Shown here one piece after another: positions 56,589 through 64,000 of a DNA stretch of 64,000 bases. The notes beneath the pieces were generated by a model. That model worked only from the letters and a program-made list of their open reading frames with translations. It was not told the origin of the DNA and did not search any database. The stretch comes from Pseudomonadota bacterium (GTDB taxonomy: Bacteria > Pseudomonadota > Alphaproteobacteria > Rhizobiales > Phreatobacteraceae), in the NCBI GenBank assembly GCA_020161695.1, contig JAIUOO010000015.1, forward strand, positions 62,001 through 126,000, given 5' to 3'. Position numbers and translations under genes: made by a program. Every line of letters starts with the position of its first letter. Position 1 is the stretch's first letter.

Positions 56589-57009
56589 GGCCGCGGAATT
56601 TCTCCTATAGGTGATCCAGGTTCCAAGATACGGGATGCGCGACCTCGGCAGCAATGGCGGAAGGCCTCGTCGCCCGCGCGGCTGCCCTGCTTTCCCGGCG
56701 CGCCTGTCAGCAGCCGCCCTCTCGCGAACAGCGTCGTCAGGTCGCCGCGCTCGGTTCGTTGATGTTCGTCGCGAAGGCGCCGTTGCGGAACGCCATGGCC
56801 GTGCTGCCGGCGGCCGATCCTATGGCGACCAGCTTGTCATGATCGAGACAGCCACACTGCGCCGCGCCGATGATGGCGCAGGCTGTTTCGCGCTCGACCG
56901 CGCGACGAACACGCCGCCATAATTCCTTGATGCTGATGTCACCGCGCTGTCGCGCAACGGTCCGATGACGGCACGCGCTTTTCAACGCGGCCCTCGATCG
57001 GACTTTCCC
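56589..57009. other. 421-bp intergenic region
   Basis: No convincing gene. An 82-codon frame on the minus strand (56737-56985) and a 62-codon frame on the plus strand (56654-56842) are open, but neither has a ribosome site or recognisable motif. The stretch probably carries the promoters of the divergent EamA and isomerase genes. Confidence 0.5.
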
Positions 57010-57837
57010 ATGACATCAGCGAAACCCCTCCCTCTTCTCGGCGCGGCCCTGCCGCTCGATGGCCTGCGGCTCCATCGCGACTGGATCTTCGAGCGCCAGC
57101 GCGACCTCGAACTGCAGGACTTCTTCTGGGCGGAGGTGCTCAACGGCGACTGGCGCTCGGTCGCCGACGCCATCAGGACTGAACTCGACGGCTATCGCGG
57201 CCGCCTCGGCGTGCACGGCCCCTTCTGGGGCTTCAACCTCGCGAGCCAGGATCCCGACATCCGCGCTGTCGTGCAGAAGCGGATGATGCAGGGGCTCGAC
57301 GTCTGCGAGGCGGTCGGCGCCACCCAGATGGTGATCCATTCGCCCTACACGACCTGGGACTATAACAACCTCGACTACAATCCGGGCTCGCGGGCGAAGA
57401 TCGCCGAGCGCATGCATGACGCGCTTGGCGCCACCGTGCGCCGCGCCGAGGCCATGGGGCTGGTGCTGGTCATCGAGAACATCGAGGACAAGGACCCTCA
57501 CGAGCGCGTCGCCCTCGCCCGCTCGTTCGACAGCCCCGCCGTGCGCGTCTCCATCGACACCGGCCACGCCAATTACGCGCATTGCTCCTCGGGCGCGCCG
57601 CCTGTCGACTATTACGCCGTGGCCGCCGGCGACATGCTCCACCACGTCCACCTGCAGGACTCCGACGGCTATGCCGACCGGCACTGGAACCCCGGCGAGG
57701 GCAACATCCAGTGGCCGCAATTGTTCCGGGCTCTCGGATCGATCACCAGCAACCCCCGGCTGATCCTCGAGGTCCGCAACAAGGAAGGGCTGCGCGCCGG
57801 CGCCGATCATCTGATCGGGCTCGGCCTCGCCGAATAG
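57010..57837 (+). CDS. sugar-phosphate isomerase/epimerase (xylose-isomerase-like TIM barrel)
   Basis: 275 residues of AP endonuclease 2/xylose isomerase-like fold. Metal-site residues are suggested by LGVHGPFWG, MVIHSPYTTW, VLVIENIEDKDP (Glu), VSIDTGHANYAH (Asp/His) and HVHLQDSDGY (His). The substrate is unknown. The ATG at 57010 is the likely start. It is 157 bp upstream of a Dpp-type importer on the same strand and may process the imported compound. Confidence 0.85.
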   Translation: MTSAKPLPLLGAALPLDGLRLHRDWIFERQRDLELQDFFWAEVLNGDWRSVADAIRTELDGYRGRLGVHGPFWGFNLASQDPDIRAVVQKRMMQGLDVCEAVGATQMVIHSPYTTWDYNNLDYNPGSRAKIAERMHDALGATVRRAEAMGLVLVIENIEDKDPHERVALARSFDSPAVRVSIDTGHANYAHCSSGAPPVDYYAVAAGDMLHHVHLQDSDGYADRHWNPGEGNIQWPQLFRALGSITSNPRLILEVRNKEGLRAGADHLIGLGLAE

Positions 57838-57994
57838 TCCACAGCCCGAGCGCCCGGCGCGCGCCGCTGTCACGGCGGCGACATGCGCCGGTCATGCCCG
57901 CGTTATCCGGTCCCGGTAGCCAGACCGCAGTCACGGAAGGCGGCCTGGAGAGGCGGCCGCCGGACATCCTGATCCTCGACACACGGTGACCACC

Positions 57995-59629
57995 ATGCGC
58001 GAAACCTCCCGTCGTTCGGTTCTATGGATGGGTGGCGCGGCCGTCGCCGCGCCCTTCGTCCCCCGCTTCGCCATCGCGCAGACCGACAACCGGCCGCGCA
58101 TCACCATCGCGGTCCAGAAGATCGTCAATTCCAACACGCTCGACGTCCTGCGCGAACAGTCGAATGTCGGCGAGCGGGTGTTCTTCACCTCGCTCTGGGA
58201 GGCGCTGATCAGCCGCGACTGGCTCGGCAACCTGATGCCGCAGCCGGGCCTCGCCACCGGCTGGAAGCGGCTCGACGACCAGACGGTCGAGCTGCAGCTG
58301 CGCCGCGGCGTCAAGTTCCACAACGGCGACGAGATGACCGCCGAGGACGTGGTCTTCACCTTCTCCCGCGAGCGCATGTTCGGCGATACCCAGCCGAAGA
58401 ACCGCGCGACGCTCCGCACCAGCGAGAACATCCCGACCTCGCGCGTCACCAAGGAACTGCCGGCGGAGATTCCCGCCGTCGCCCGCAGAGCCTGGCCGGA
58501 CCTCGTCCGCGTCGAGGCCGTCGACCGCTACACCGTGCGCTTCCACAACGGCTCGCCGGACGTGACGCTGGAAGGCCGCCTCGCCCGCTACGGCTCGGAC
58601 ATCATGAGCCGCCGCGGCTGGGAAGAGGCCGCGAGCTACCTCGACTGGGCGCGCAAGCCGATCACCACCGGCCCGTACAAGGTCGTCGAGTTCCGCCCGG
58701 ACAATTCGCTCACCCTCGAGGCCCATGACGAGTACTGGGGCGGCACGCCGCCGCTGAAATCGATCCGCTTCGTCGAGGTGCCGGAGGTCGCGAGCCGCGT
58801 CGCCGGCCTTTTGTCCGGCCAGTACCAGTTCGCCTGCGACATCCCGCCGGACCAGATCAGCGAAGTCGAGAAGAACGCCGCCTTCGAGGTGCAGGGCGGC
58901 ACGATCCTCAACCATCGCCTGACCTGCTTCGACAAGAACAACGCCCAGCTCGCCAATCCGCTGGTGCGCCGCGCCTTCACCCACGCCATCGACCGGCAGG
59001 CCATCGTCGACTCGCTCTGGGCCGGCCGCACCAAGGTGCCGGCGGGTCTCCAGTGGGACTATTACGGCGACATGTTCCACGCCGACTGGAAGGTTCCCGA
59101 GTTCAACCCGACCCTCGCCCGCGACCTGCTGAAACAGGCCGGCTACAAGGGCGACGCGATCACCTACCGCGTCCTCAACAACTACTACACCAACCAGAAC
59201 GCCACGGCGCAGATTCTCGTCGAGATGTGGCGCTCGGTCGGCATCAACGTGCAGATGAGCACGGTGGAGAACTGGAGCCAGATCATGGCCCGCGGCCCCC
59301 AGCGCGCGGTGCGCGACTGGTCGAACTCGGCGCCGTTCAACGACCCCGTCTCCTCGCTGGTCAACCAGCACGGCCCGAACGGCCAGCAGCAGCAGATCGG
59401 CGAATGGAGCAATGCCGAGATGAACCAGCTCTGCGAAGTGCTGGAGACCTCCACCGACCGCGCGCTGCGCCGCCGCTCGTTCCGCCGGATGCTGGAAATC
59501 TGCGAGCACGAAGACCCCGCCTACACGGTGCTCCACCAGAACGCGACCTTCACCGCCAAGGCCAAGTCGATCCGCTGGAAGACGGCTCCGGCCTTCGCCA
59601 TGGATTTCCGGCCCGGCAACTATGCCTGA
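57995..59629 (+). CDS. Dpp/Opp-type ABC substrate-binding protein
   Basis: 544 residues of family 5 solute-binding protein. The leader has SRRSVLWMGGAAVAAPFVP to FAIAQ, a twin-Arg signal, so it may be exported folded. Family motifs: LATGWKRLDDQTVELQLRRGVKFHNGDEMTAEDVVFTF and LVRRAFTHAIDRQAIV. It delivers a peptide, opine or oligosaccharide to the importer. A GTG at 57986 is the alternative start. The ATPase gene overlaps its end by 8 bp. Confidence 0.93.
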   Translation: MRETSRRSVLWMGGAAVAAPFVPRFAIAQTDNRPRITIAVQKIVNSNTLDVLREQSNVGERVFFTSLWEALISRDWLGNLMPQPGLATGWKRLDDQTVELQLRRGVKFHNGDEMTAEDVVFTFSRERMFGDTQPKNRATLRTSENIPTSRVTKELPAEIPAVARRAWPDLVRVEAVDRYTVRFHNGSPDVTLEGRLARYGSDIMSRRGWEEAASYLDWARKPITTGPYKVVEFRPDNSLTLEAHDEYWGGTPPLKSIRFVEVPEVASRVAGLLSGQYQFACDIPPDQISEVEKNAAFEVQGGTILNHRLTCFDKNNAQLANPLVRRAFTHAIDRQAIVDSLWAGRTKVPAGLQWDYYGDMFHADWKVPEFNPTLARDLLKQAGYKGDAITYRVLNNYYTNQNATAQILVEMWRSVGINVQMSTVENWSQIMARGPQRAVRDWSNSAPFNDPVSSLVNQHGPNGQQQQIGEWSNAEMNQLCEVLETSTDRALRRRSFRRMLEICEHEDPAYTVLHQNATFTAKAKSIRWKTAPAFAMDFRPGNYA

Positions 59630-60665
59630 GCCCGGCATGCTGGTCCGCCTCTCCGGTCTTGGGGGCGCCTTCGACGGCGTCCGCGTCCTTCACGGCATCG
59701 ACCTCGCGGTAGCGCGGGGCGAGGCGGTCGGCATGGTCGGTGAATCCGGCTCCGGCAAGTCGGTCACCTGGCTTGCCGCGCTCGGTCTGCTGCCGGCCAA
59801 GGCCAAAGTGACCGGCAGCGCGATCATCGACGGACAGGAACTGGTCGGCGCCCCCGGCGCCGTCCTCGACAGCTTGCGCGGCGGGCGCGCGGCCATGATC
59901 TTCCAGGACCCCGCCAGCGCGCTGAACCCGGTGCTCAGCGTCGGCCGCCAGATCACCGAGGCGCTGGCGCTCCACACGGACCTCTCCGGCGGCAGCCTGC
60001 GCGCCGAGGCGAAGCGCCTGCTGGATCTCGTCGGCATCCCCGATGCCGGCCGGCGCATCGACGCCTACCCGCATGAATTCTCCGGCGGCCAGAACCAGCG
60101 CGTCATGATCGCCATGGCGCTGGCCGGCAAGCCCGACCTCCTGATCGCCGACGAGCCTACGACGGCGCTGGACGTGACGATCCAGGCGCAGATTCTCGAC
60201 CTGCTGAATGCGGTTCGCCGCGAGTTCGGCATGGCGCTTGTGCTGATCAGCCACGACCTCGGCGTCATCGCGGAAACCTGCGACCGCGTCGTCGTCATGT
60301 ATGCCGGCCGCATCGTCGAGCAGGCGTCCGCCGCTGCCCTGTTCGACGGCGCACGCCACCCCTATGCGCGCGGCCTCGTCGGCTCGCTGCCACCGCTGGC
60401 GGGGCCGCGCCGCCGGCTGACCTCCATTCCGGGCATCGTCCCCGACCCGCGCGCCATGCCGGCGGGCTGCGCCTTCGCGCCCCGCTGCGCCATGGCCGAG
60501 GCGCGCTGCACCAGTTCTATCCCAGCTCTGGCTTCCCTTGCCGGAGAGCGGCTTGCGGCCTGTTTCCGGGCGGACGAACAGGACGCCGCCGACGAACCTT
60601 TGGCAGAAGCCGGCATTCCCGCTGCGGCCGCCCCTGCCCTGCAAACCGAGGCCCTCGGCGCATGA
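59622..60665 (+). CDS. Dpp/Opp-type ABC ATPase, first subunit (DppD-like)
   Basis: 347 residues. Walker [10 protein letters not shown], signature [15 protein letters not shown], Walker [13 protein letters not shown]. The C-terminal oligopeptide-transporter domain ([15 protein letters not shown]) has the Cys pattern of the DppD [4Fe-4S] site. The tail after it is long and Ala-rich (about 30 residues). It overlaps both neighbours, so the operon is tightly coupled. Confidence 0.94.
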   Translation: MPEPGMLVRLSGLGGAFDGVRVLHGIDLAVARGEAVGMVGESGSGKSVTWLAALGLLPAKAKVTGSAIIDGQELVGAPGAVLDSLRGGRAAMIFQDPASALNPVLSVGRQITEALALHTDLSGGSLRAEAKRLLDLVGIPDAGRRIDAYPHEFSGGQNQRVMIAMALAGKPDLLIADEPTTALDVTIQAQILDLLNAVRREFGMALVLISHDLGVIAETCDRVVVMYAGRIVEQASAAALFDGARHPYARGLVGSLPPLAGPRRRLTSIPGIVPDPRAMPAGCAFAPRCAMAEARCTSSIPALASLAGERLAACFRADEQDAADEPLAEAGIPAAAAPALQTEALGA

Positions 60666-61651
60666 TTCCCTCGCTGGTGGAGGCCAAAGGCCTCGCGCGT
60701 AGCTATGCGCAGCGCCGCGGCCTGTTCGGCCGATCGGTCGCCGTGCGCGCGGTCGACGGCGTCAGCCTGCGGGTCTCGGCCGGCGAGACGCTGGGCATCG
60801 TCGGTGAATCCGGTTCGGGCAAGTCGACGCTCGGCCGCATGGTGCTCGGCCTCGAAGCCCCGGACGAAGGCGCTGTCCGCTTCGACGGCGCCGACATGCC
60901 GAAGTTCGGGACGGTGGAATGGCGGCGCGCCCGCGCGCGCATGCAGATGATCTTCCAGGACCCGCTCGGCGCGCTGGACCGCCGTCTCGCGATCCTCGAC
61001 CAGGTCCGCGAGCCGCTCGACATCCATCGCCGCCATGAACCCGCCGAGCGCACCGACAAGGCGCTTGCCATGCTCGCGCGCGTCGGCCTCTCGCGCCATC
61101 TCGCCGCCCGCTATCCGCACGAGCTTTCCGGCGGCCAGCGCCAGCGCGTCGTCCTCGCACGCGCCCTGATGACCGAGCCGGCGCTGCTCGTCTGCGACGA
61201 ACCCGTCTCCGCGCTCGACGTCTCGATCCAGGCACAGGTGGTAAACCTGCTCGTCGATCTGCAGGAGGAAATGCGGCTCGCCATGCTGTTCATCAGCCAC
61301 GATCTCAGGGTCGTCCGGCAGGTCAGCCGGCGCGTCGCGGTGATGTATCTCGGCCGTTTCGTCGAGGAGGGCGACGCCGACGACCTCTTCGCCGATCCGA
61401 GGCACCCCTATACGCAGGCACTGGTTTCCGCCGCCCCGACCCCGGGCGCGCGGCAGAAGCGCATCACGCTGACCGGCGAGCCGCCGAACCCGGCGGAGCG
61501 CCCGTCCGGCTGTGCCTTCCATCCGCGCTGTCCGCTCGCGACATCACGCTGCCGCGCGGAAGCGCCCGCCATGCGCACGGTCGAGGGCGGGCGCCGCGTC
61601 GCCTGCCATCTCGCGGAAGACCCGGCCCATCTCGCAAGGAAGGCCGCCTGA
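60662..61651 (+). CDS. Dpp/Opp-type ABC ATPase, second subunit (DppF-like)
   Basis: 329 residues. Walker [11 protein letters not shown], signature LSGGQRQRVVLARAL, Walker B LLVCDEPVSALD. The C-terminal domain is GCAFHPRCPLATSRCRAE. It pairs with the DppD-like ATPase. It starts 4 bp inside the preceding gene, and its stop shares a base with the permease start. Confidence 0.94.
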   Translation: MIPSLVEAKGLARSYAQRRGLFGRSVAVRAVDGVSLRVSAGETLGIVGESGSGKSTLGRMVLGLEAPDEGAVRFDGADMPKFGTVEWRRARARMQMIFQDPLGALDRRLAILDQVREPLDIHRRHEPAERTDKALAMLARVGLSRHLAARYPHELSGGQRQRVVLARALMTEPALLVCDEPVSALDVSIQAQVVNLLVDLQEEMRLAMLFISHDLRVVRQVSRRVAVMYLGRFVEEGDADDLFADPRHPYTQALVSAAPTPGARQKRITLTGEPPNPAERPSGCAFHPRCPLATSRCRAEAPAMRTVEGGRRVACHLAEDPAHLARKAA

Positions 61652-62586
61652 TGGCCCGCTTCGTCACGCTGCGGCTGCTCCGGGCGGCCCTGACCATCGC
61701 GCTGGTGGTCACCTTCGCCTTCATCGTGCTGCGCATGTCCGGCGACCCCGCCCAGATCATCCTCGGTCCGGAGGCGGACCCCGAGGCGATCCGGGCCTTC
61801 CGCAAGTCCTGGGGCCTCGATGCGCCGCTGTGGCAGCAATACTTCCAGTATTTCGGCGCCATCGCGCAGGGCGAGCTCGGCCGCTCCATGCGCGACGGGC
61901 GCGCGGCCATCGAACTCGTCGCCGAGCGCATTCCGGCGACGCTGGCGCTGACGCTTCCCGCGCTGTTCCTGAAGCTCGCCATCGGCATTCCCGCCGGCAT
62001 CTTCGCCGCGCTGAATCGCGGCCGCTTCGCCGACCGCGCCATCATGCTGCTCTCGGTCGCCGGCTTCACGGTTCCAAGCTTCGTGCTCGGTCTCGTCCTT
62101 GTCCTCGTCTTCGCGGTGCAACTCGGCTGGCTGCCCTCCGGCGGCCAGGACAGCTGGCGGCACGCGATCCTGCCGATCCTGACGCTCGGCATCGGCGGCG
62201 CGGCCGTGCTCGCCCGCTTCACCCGCAGCGCCATGCTGGAAGTGCTGGGCCAGCCCTATATCCGCACCGCCAGCGCCAAGGGCGTGCCGTGGCGGCTGGT
62301 GGTCACGGGTCACGCCCTGCCCAATGCCGCGATCCCGACCGTGACCATTGTCGGGTTCATGGTCGGATCGCTGATCGCCGGCGCGGTAGTGGTCGAGAGC
62401 GTGTTCTCGTGGCCGGGCGTCGGCCGACTGCTGGTCGTCGCCGTCTCCAACCGCGATCTCGCGGTCGTCCAGTGCATCCTGCTGCTGGTGGCGGCCACCA
62501 TGGTCGCCTCCAACCTGATCGTCGATTTCCTCTACGGCTTCCTCGATCCGCGGCTGCGCCATGCCGGCGGCAAAGCCGGCGTCTGA
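61651..62586 (+). CDS. Dpp/Opp-type ABC permease, first subunit (DppB-like)
   Basis: 311 residues with about six membrane segments. Family features: the amino-terminal helix with TFAFIVLRMSGDPA, the periplasmic region with LDAPLWQQYFQYFG, and the EAA loop TASAKGVPWRLVVTGHALPNAAIP. ATG overlaps the preceding TGA (ATGA). Confidence 0.94.
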   Translation: MARFVTLRLLRAALTIALVVTFAFIVLRMSGDPAQIILGPEADPEAIRAFRKSWGLDAPLWQQYFQYFGAIAQGELGRSMRDGRAAIELVAERIPATLALTLPALFLKLAIGIPAGIFAALNRGRFADRAIMLLSVAGFTVPSFVLGLVLVLVFAVQLGWLPSGGQDSWRHAILPILTLGIGGAAVLARFTRSAMLEVLGQPYIRTASAKGVPWRLVVTGHALPNAAIPTVTIVGFMVGSLIAGAVVVESVFSWPGVGRLLVVAVSNRDLAVVQCILLLVAATMVASNLIVDFLYGFLDPRLRHAGGKAGV

Positions 62587-62596
62587 AGGGCAAGCC

Positions 62597-63463
62597 ATGA
62601 CCGACCGCGCCCTCGACAACGCCCCAGCGCGTCCAGGCCATCTCGCCGCGCTCAAGGCGATACCGCCGCTCGTCTGGGTGGCGATCCTCTGGCTTGCAGC
62701 GGTGCTGTTCGTCGCGATCTTCGCCGATCTGGTGGCGCCCTATTCCTACACCGCGCCGAACCTGCGCAACCGGCTGGTCGCGCCCGGCCATGCCTTGCAC
62801 TGGCTCGGTACAGACGAGCTCGGCCGCGACGTGCTCTCGCGCCTCATCGTCTCCATCCGCATCTCGCTATTGATCGCCTTCGGCGCGACCGTCATCTCGG
62901 CCTGCTTCGGAACCGCGCTCGGCTTCCTCGCGGCCTATTTCCGCGGGCTGGTCGAGCAGGCCGTGCTGATGCTCGCCGACTTCCAGGCCAGCATGCCCTT
63001 CCTGATCCTCGCCCTTGCGGTGCTCGCCTTCTTCGGCAGCTCGCTGGTGCTGCTGGTCGGCCTGATGGGCCTGTTCGGCTGGGAGCGCTATGCCCGCATC
63101 GCGCGGGGTCTCGCCATCTCCGCCGGCGCGCAGGGCTATGCCTCGGCCGTCACCCAGCTCGGCGCCCCGCCGACGCAGGTCTATCTGCGCCACATCCTGC
63201 CGAACATCGCCTCCACCCTGATCGTCTCGATGACGCTGGTCTTTCCTGAGGTCATCCTGCTCGAAAGCGGCCTGTCCTTTCTCGGCCTCGGCGTGCAGCC
63301 GCCAATGACAAGCCTCGGCAACATGGTCGGCTTCGGTCGCGAGTACATCACCCGCGCTCCGTGGATCATGCTGGCGCCCGCCAGCGTCATCGTCCTGACG
63401 ACCCTTTCGGTCTCGCTGCTCGGCGACTGGCTGCGCGACCGTCTCGACCCGACGCTGCAGTGA
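62597..63463 (+). CDS. Dpp/Opp-type ABC permease, second subunit (DppC-like)
   Basis: 288 residues with about six membrane segments. HWLGTDELGRDVLSRLIVSIRISL is the DppC signature; the EAA loop is AVTQLGAPPTQVYLRHILPNIASTLIV. GAAGGG precedes the ATG at 62597. It closes the operon. No clear terminator follows before the A+T-rich hipBA promoter. Confidence 0.94.
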   Translation: MTDRALDNAPARPGHLAALKAIPPLVWVAILWLAAVLFVAIFADLVAPYSYTAPNLRNRLVAPGHALHWLGTDELGRDVLSRLIVSIRISLLIAFGATVISACFGTALGFLAAYFRGLVEQAVLMLADFQASMPFLILALAVLAFFGSSLVLLVGLMGLFGWERYARIARGLAISAGAQGYASAVTQLGAPPTQVYLRHILPNIASTLIVSMTLVFPEVILLESGLSFLGLGVQPPMTSLGNMVGFGREYITRAPWIMLAPASVIVLTTLSVSLLGDWLRDRLDPTLQ

Positions 63464-63523
63464 CGGCCTGGATGTTCCTATACGCCCATTGAGATAAGGA
63501 ATAGATATTCAAGTTGACGCATA

Positions 63524-63538
63524 AAGATACCGTATCTT
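63524..63538. promoter_or_regulatory. operator-like palindrome upstream of hipB
   Basis: AAGATAC-C-GTATCTT, perfect with a 1-bp centre, in the A+T-rich stretch 63480-63580. It fits a HipB operator for autorepression. TTGACA at 63551-63556 is a candidate -35 box. Confidence 0.6.
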
Positions 63539-63570
63539 GATCAGCGTATATTGACAAAATACCAGATTCA

Positions 63571-63585
63571 GCGCATAAAATGCGC
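63571..63585. promoter_or_regulatory. palindrome across the hipB start codon
   Basis: GCGCAT-AAA-ATGCGC; the ATG of hipB (63580-63582) is part of the right half. Bound protein or a hairpin here would block initiation. Confidence 0.5.
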
Positions 63586-63840
63586 ATGACCACGCTTGCC
63601 CGCACACCGCAGCAGATCGGCAATGCCATCCGTCGTGCCCGGAAGCAGCTTGGCCTCAATCAAGCCGAATTGGGCCAGCGTTCCGGACTTCGGCAAGCGA
63701 CCGTGTCGCTGATCGAGACGGGCAATCCGGCCGCGCGCATCGACACGGTGCTGGCATTGCTGGCGGCGCTGGATCTCGAATTCCAGGTTGCGCCACGGAC
63801 GAAGCAATCCTCGTCCGATATCGGTGACTGGCTCGACTGA
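63580..63840 (+). CDS. hipB: HipB-like antitoxin (XRE helix-turn-helix)
   Basis: 86 residues. The Cro/XRE helix-turn-helix is AIRRARKQLGLNQAELGQRSGLRQATVSLIETGNPAARIDTVLALLAALDL, close to HipB. It neutralises the HipA kinase and represses the operon. The ATG at 63580 or 63586 is possible and neither has a clear ribosome site. The stop overlaps the hipA ATG by one base. The A+T-rich upstream DNA suggests the locus was acquired. Confidence 0.9.
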   Translation: MRMTTLARTPQQIGNAIRRARKQLGLNQAELGQRSGLRQATVSLIETGNPAARIDTVLALLAALDLEFQVAPRTKQSSSDIGDWLD

Positions 63841-64000
63841 TGGGACGCCGGCCCCGGCATGTCCCCTTGCGGGTCTATCTCAACAACCGCCTCGTCGGGC
63901 ACCTGACCCGGGAACCAAGCGGCGCGACCACCTTCCGATACGATGCAGGCTGGCTGGGCCGATCAAGCGCCATACCGGTCTCCCTCTCCCTGCCCTTGCG
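63840..64000 (+). CDS. hipA: HipA-like kinase toxin, amino-terminal part
   Basis: The first 53 complete codons (MGRRPRHVPLRVYLNNRLVG, HLTREPSGATTFRYDAGWL) match the amino-terminal couple_hipA domain of HipA. The gene runs off the right edge, so the kinase domain cannot be checked. HipA phosphorylates glutamyl-tRNA synthetase or related targets and stops growth. The ATG overlaps the hipB stop. Confidence 0.88.
   Translation, partial: MGRRPRHVPLRVYLNNRLVGHLTREPSGATTFRYDAGWLGRSSAIPVSLSLPL

Noticed and set aside
54189..56767. A 15-nt identical stretch (GGTTCGTTGATGTTC) at 54189-54203 and 56753-56767
   Set aside because: Too short, with unrelated flanks; probably chance.
56737..56985. 82-codon minus-strand frame as a gene
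   Set aside because: No ribosome site, no motif, and ordinary for random frames at this G+C content.

Overview
The window is high-G+C DNA from an alphaproteobacterium, most likely order Hyphomicrobiales (Rhizobiales). Pointers are families typical of that group (DUF2852, DUF2865, a DUF920-type cysteine peptidase, PrmB, a PA0069-type radical SAM protein), GANTC (CcrM) sites, and many palindromic intergenic repeats. Genus cannot be fixed from the sequence; a Phreatobacter- or Bosea-like organism is a guess. No rRNA, tRNA, CRISPR array or insertion sequence was seen.

Layout. 1-8.9 kb: housekeeping and small envelope genes (hydantoin/Asp-Glu racemase family, PilZ, TetR with a clear operator, DUF2865, the potassium transporter Kup and a coupled membrane protein). 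8.9-15.4 kb: a methionine/one-carbon operon on the minus strand. It holds an ArsR-methyltransferase fusion (SahR-like), metF, and a cobalamin methionine synthase split into two genes. It is invaded by palindromic repeat pairs, one of which carries a Vsr-like DUF559 nuclease gene. 15.5-27 kb: radical SAM protein, rnhB preceded by a dense GANTC cluster, uracil-DNA glycosylase, ETF-quinone oxidoreductase, OsmC and small membrane proteins. 27-31.5 kb: glyQ and glyS, separated by a secreted protein and a second DUF559 element whose gene is frameshifted. 31.6-42.6 kb: Ivy-type lysozyme inhibitor, tRNA methyltransferase, ispB, queC, ispE, TPR protein, prmB, ettA and a hydrolase.

42.7-63.5 kb is a block of three complete ABC importers. 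The first is a TauT/NitT-type transporter with a cyclase and an SMP-30 lactonase under a TetR regulator. The second is a branched-chain-type (Liv) importer with an AMP-forming acyl-CoA ligase. The third is a Dpp-type importer with a sugar-phosphate isomerase-like protein. Each pairs uptake with one or two likely first catabolic steps; substrates are not evident. The window ends in a hipBA toxin-antitoxin locus cut by the right edge.

The most unusual signal is a family of two-armed palindromic elements (hairpin A, hairpin B and a short tail, then the same inverted). Two copies (12.9-13.4 kb and 28.6-29.1 kb) hold a DUF559 nuclease gene between the arms. Two (11.66-11.78 kb and 31.5-31.6 kb) have almost nothing between the arms. 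Arms within one element match each other, perfectly in two cases, which suggests a paired mobile unit linked to the nuclease.
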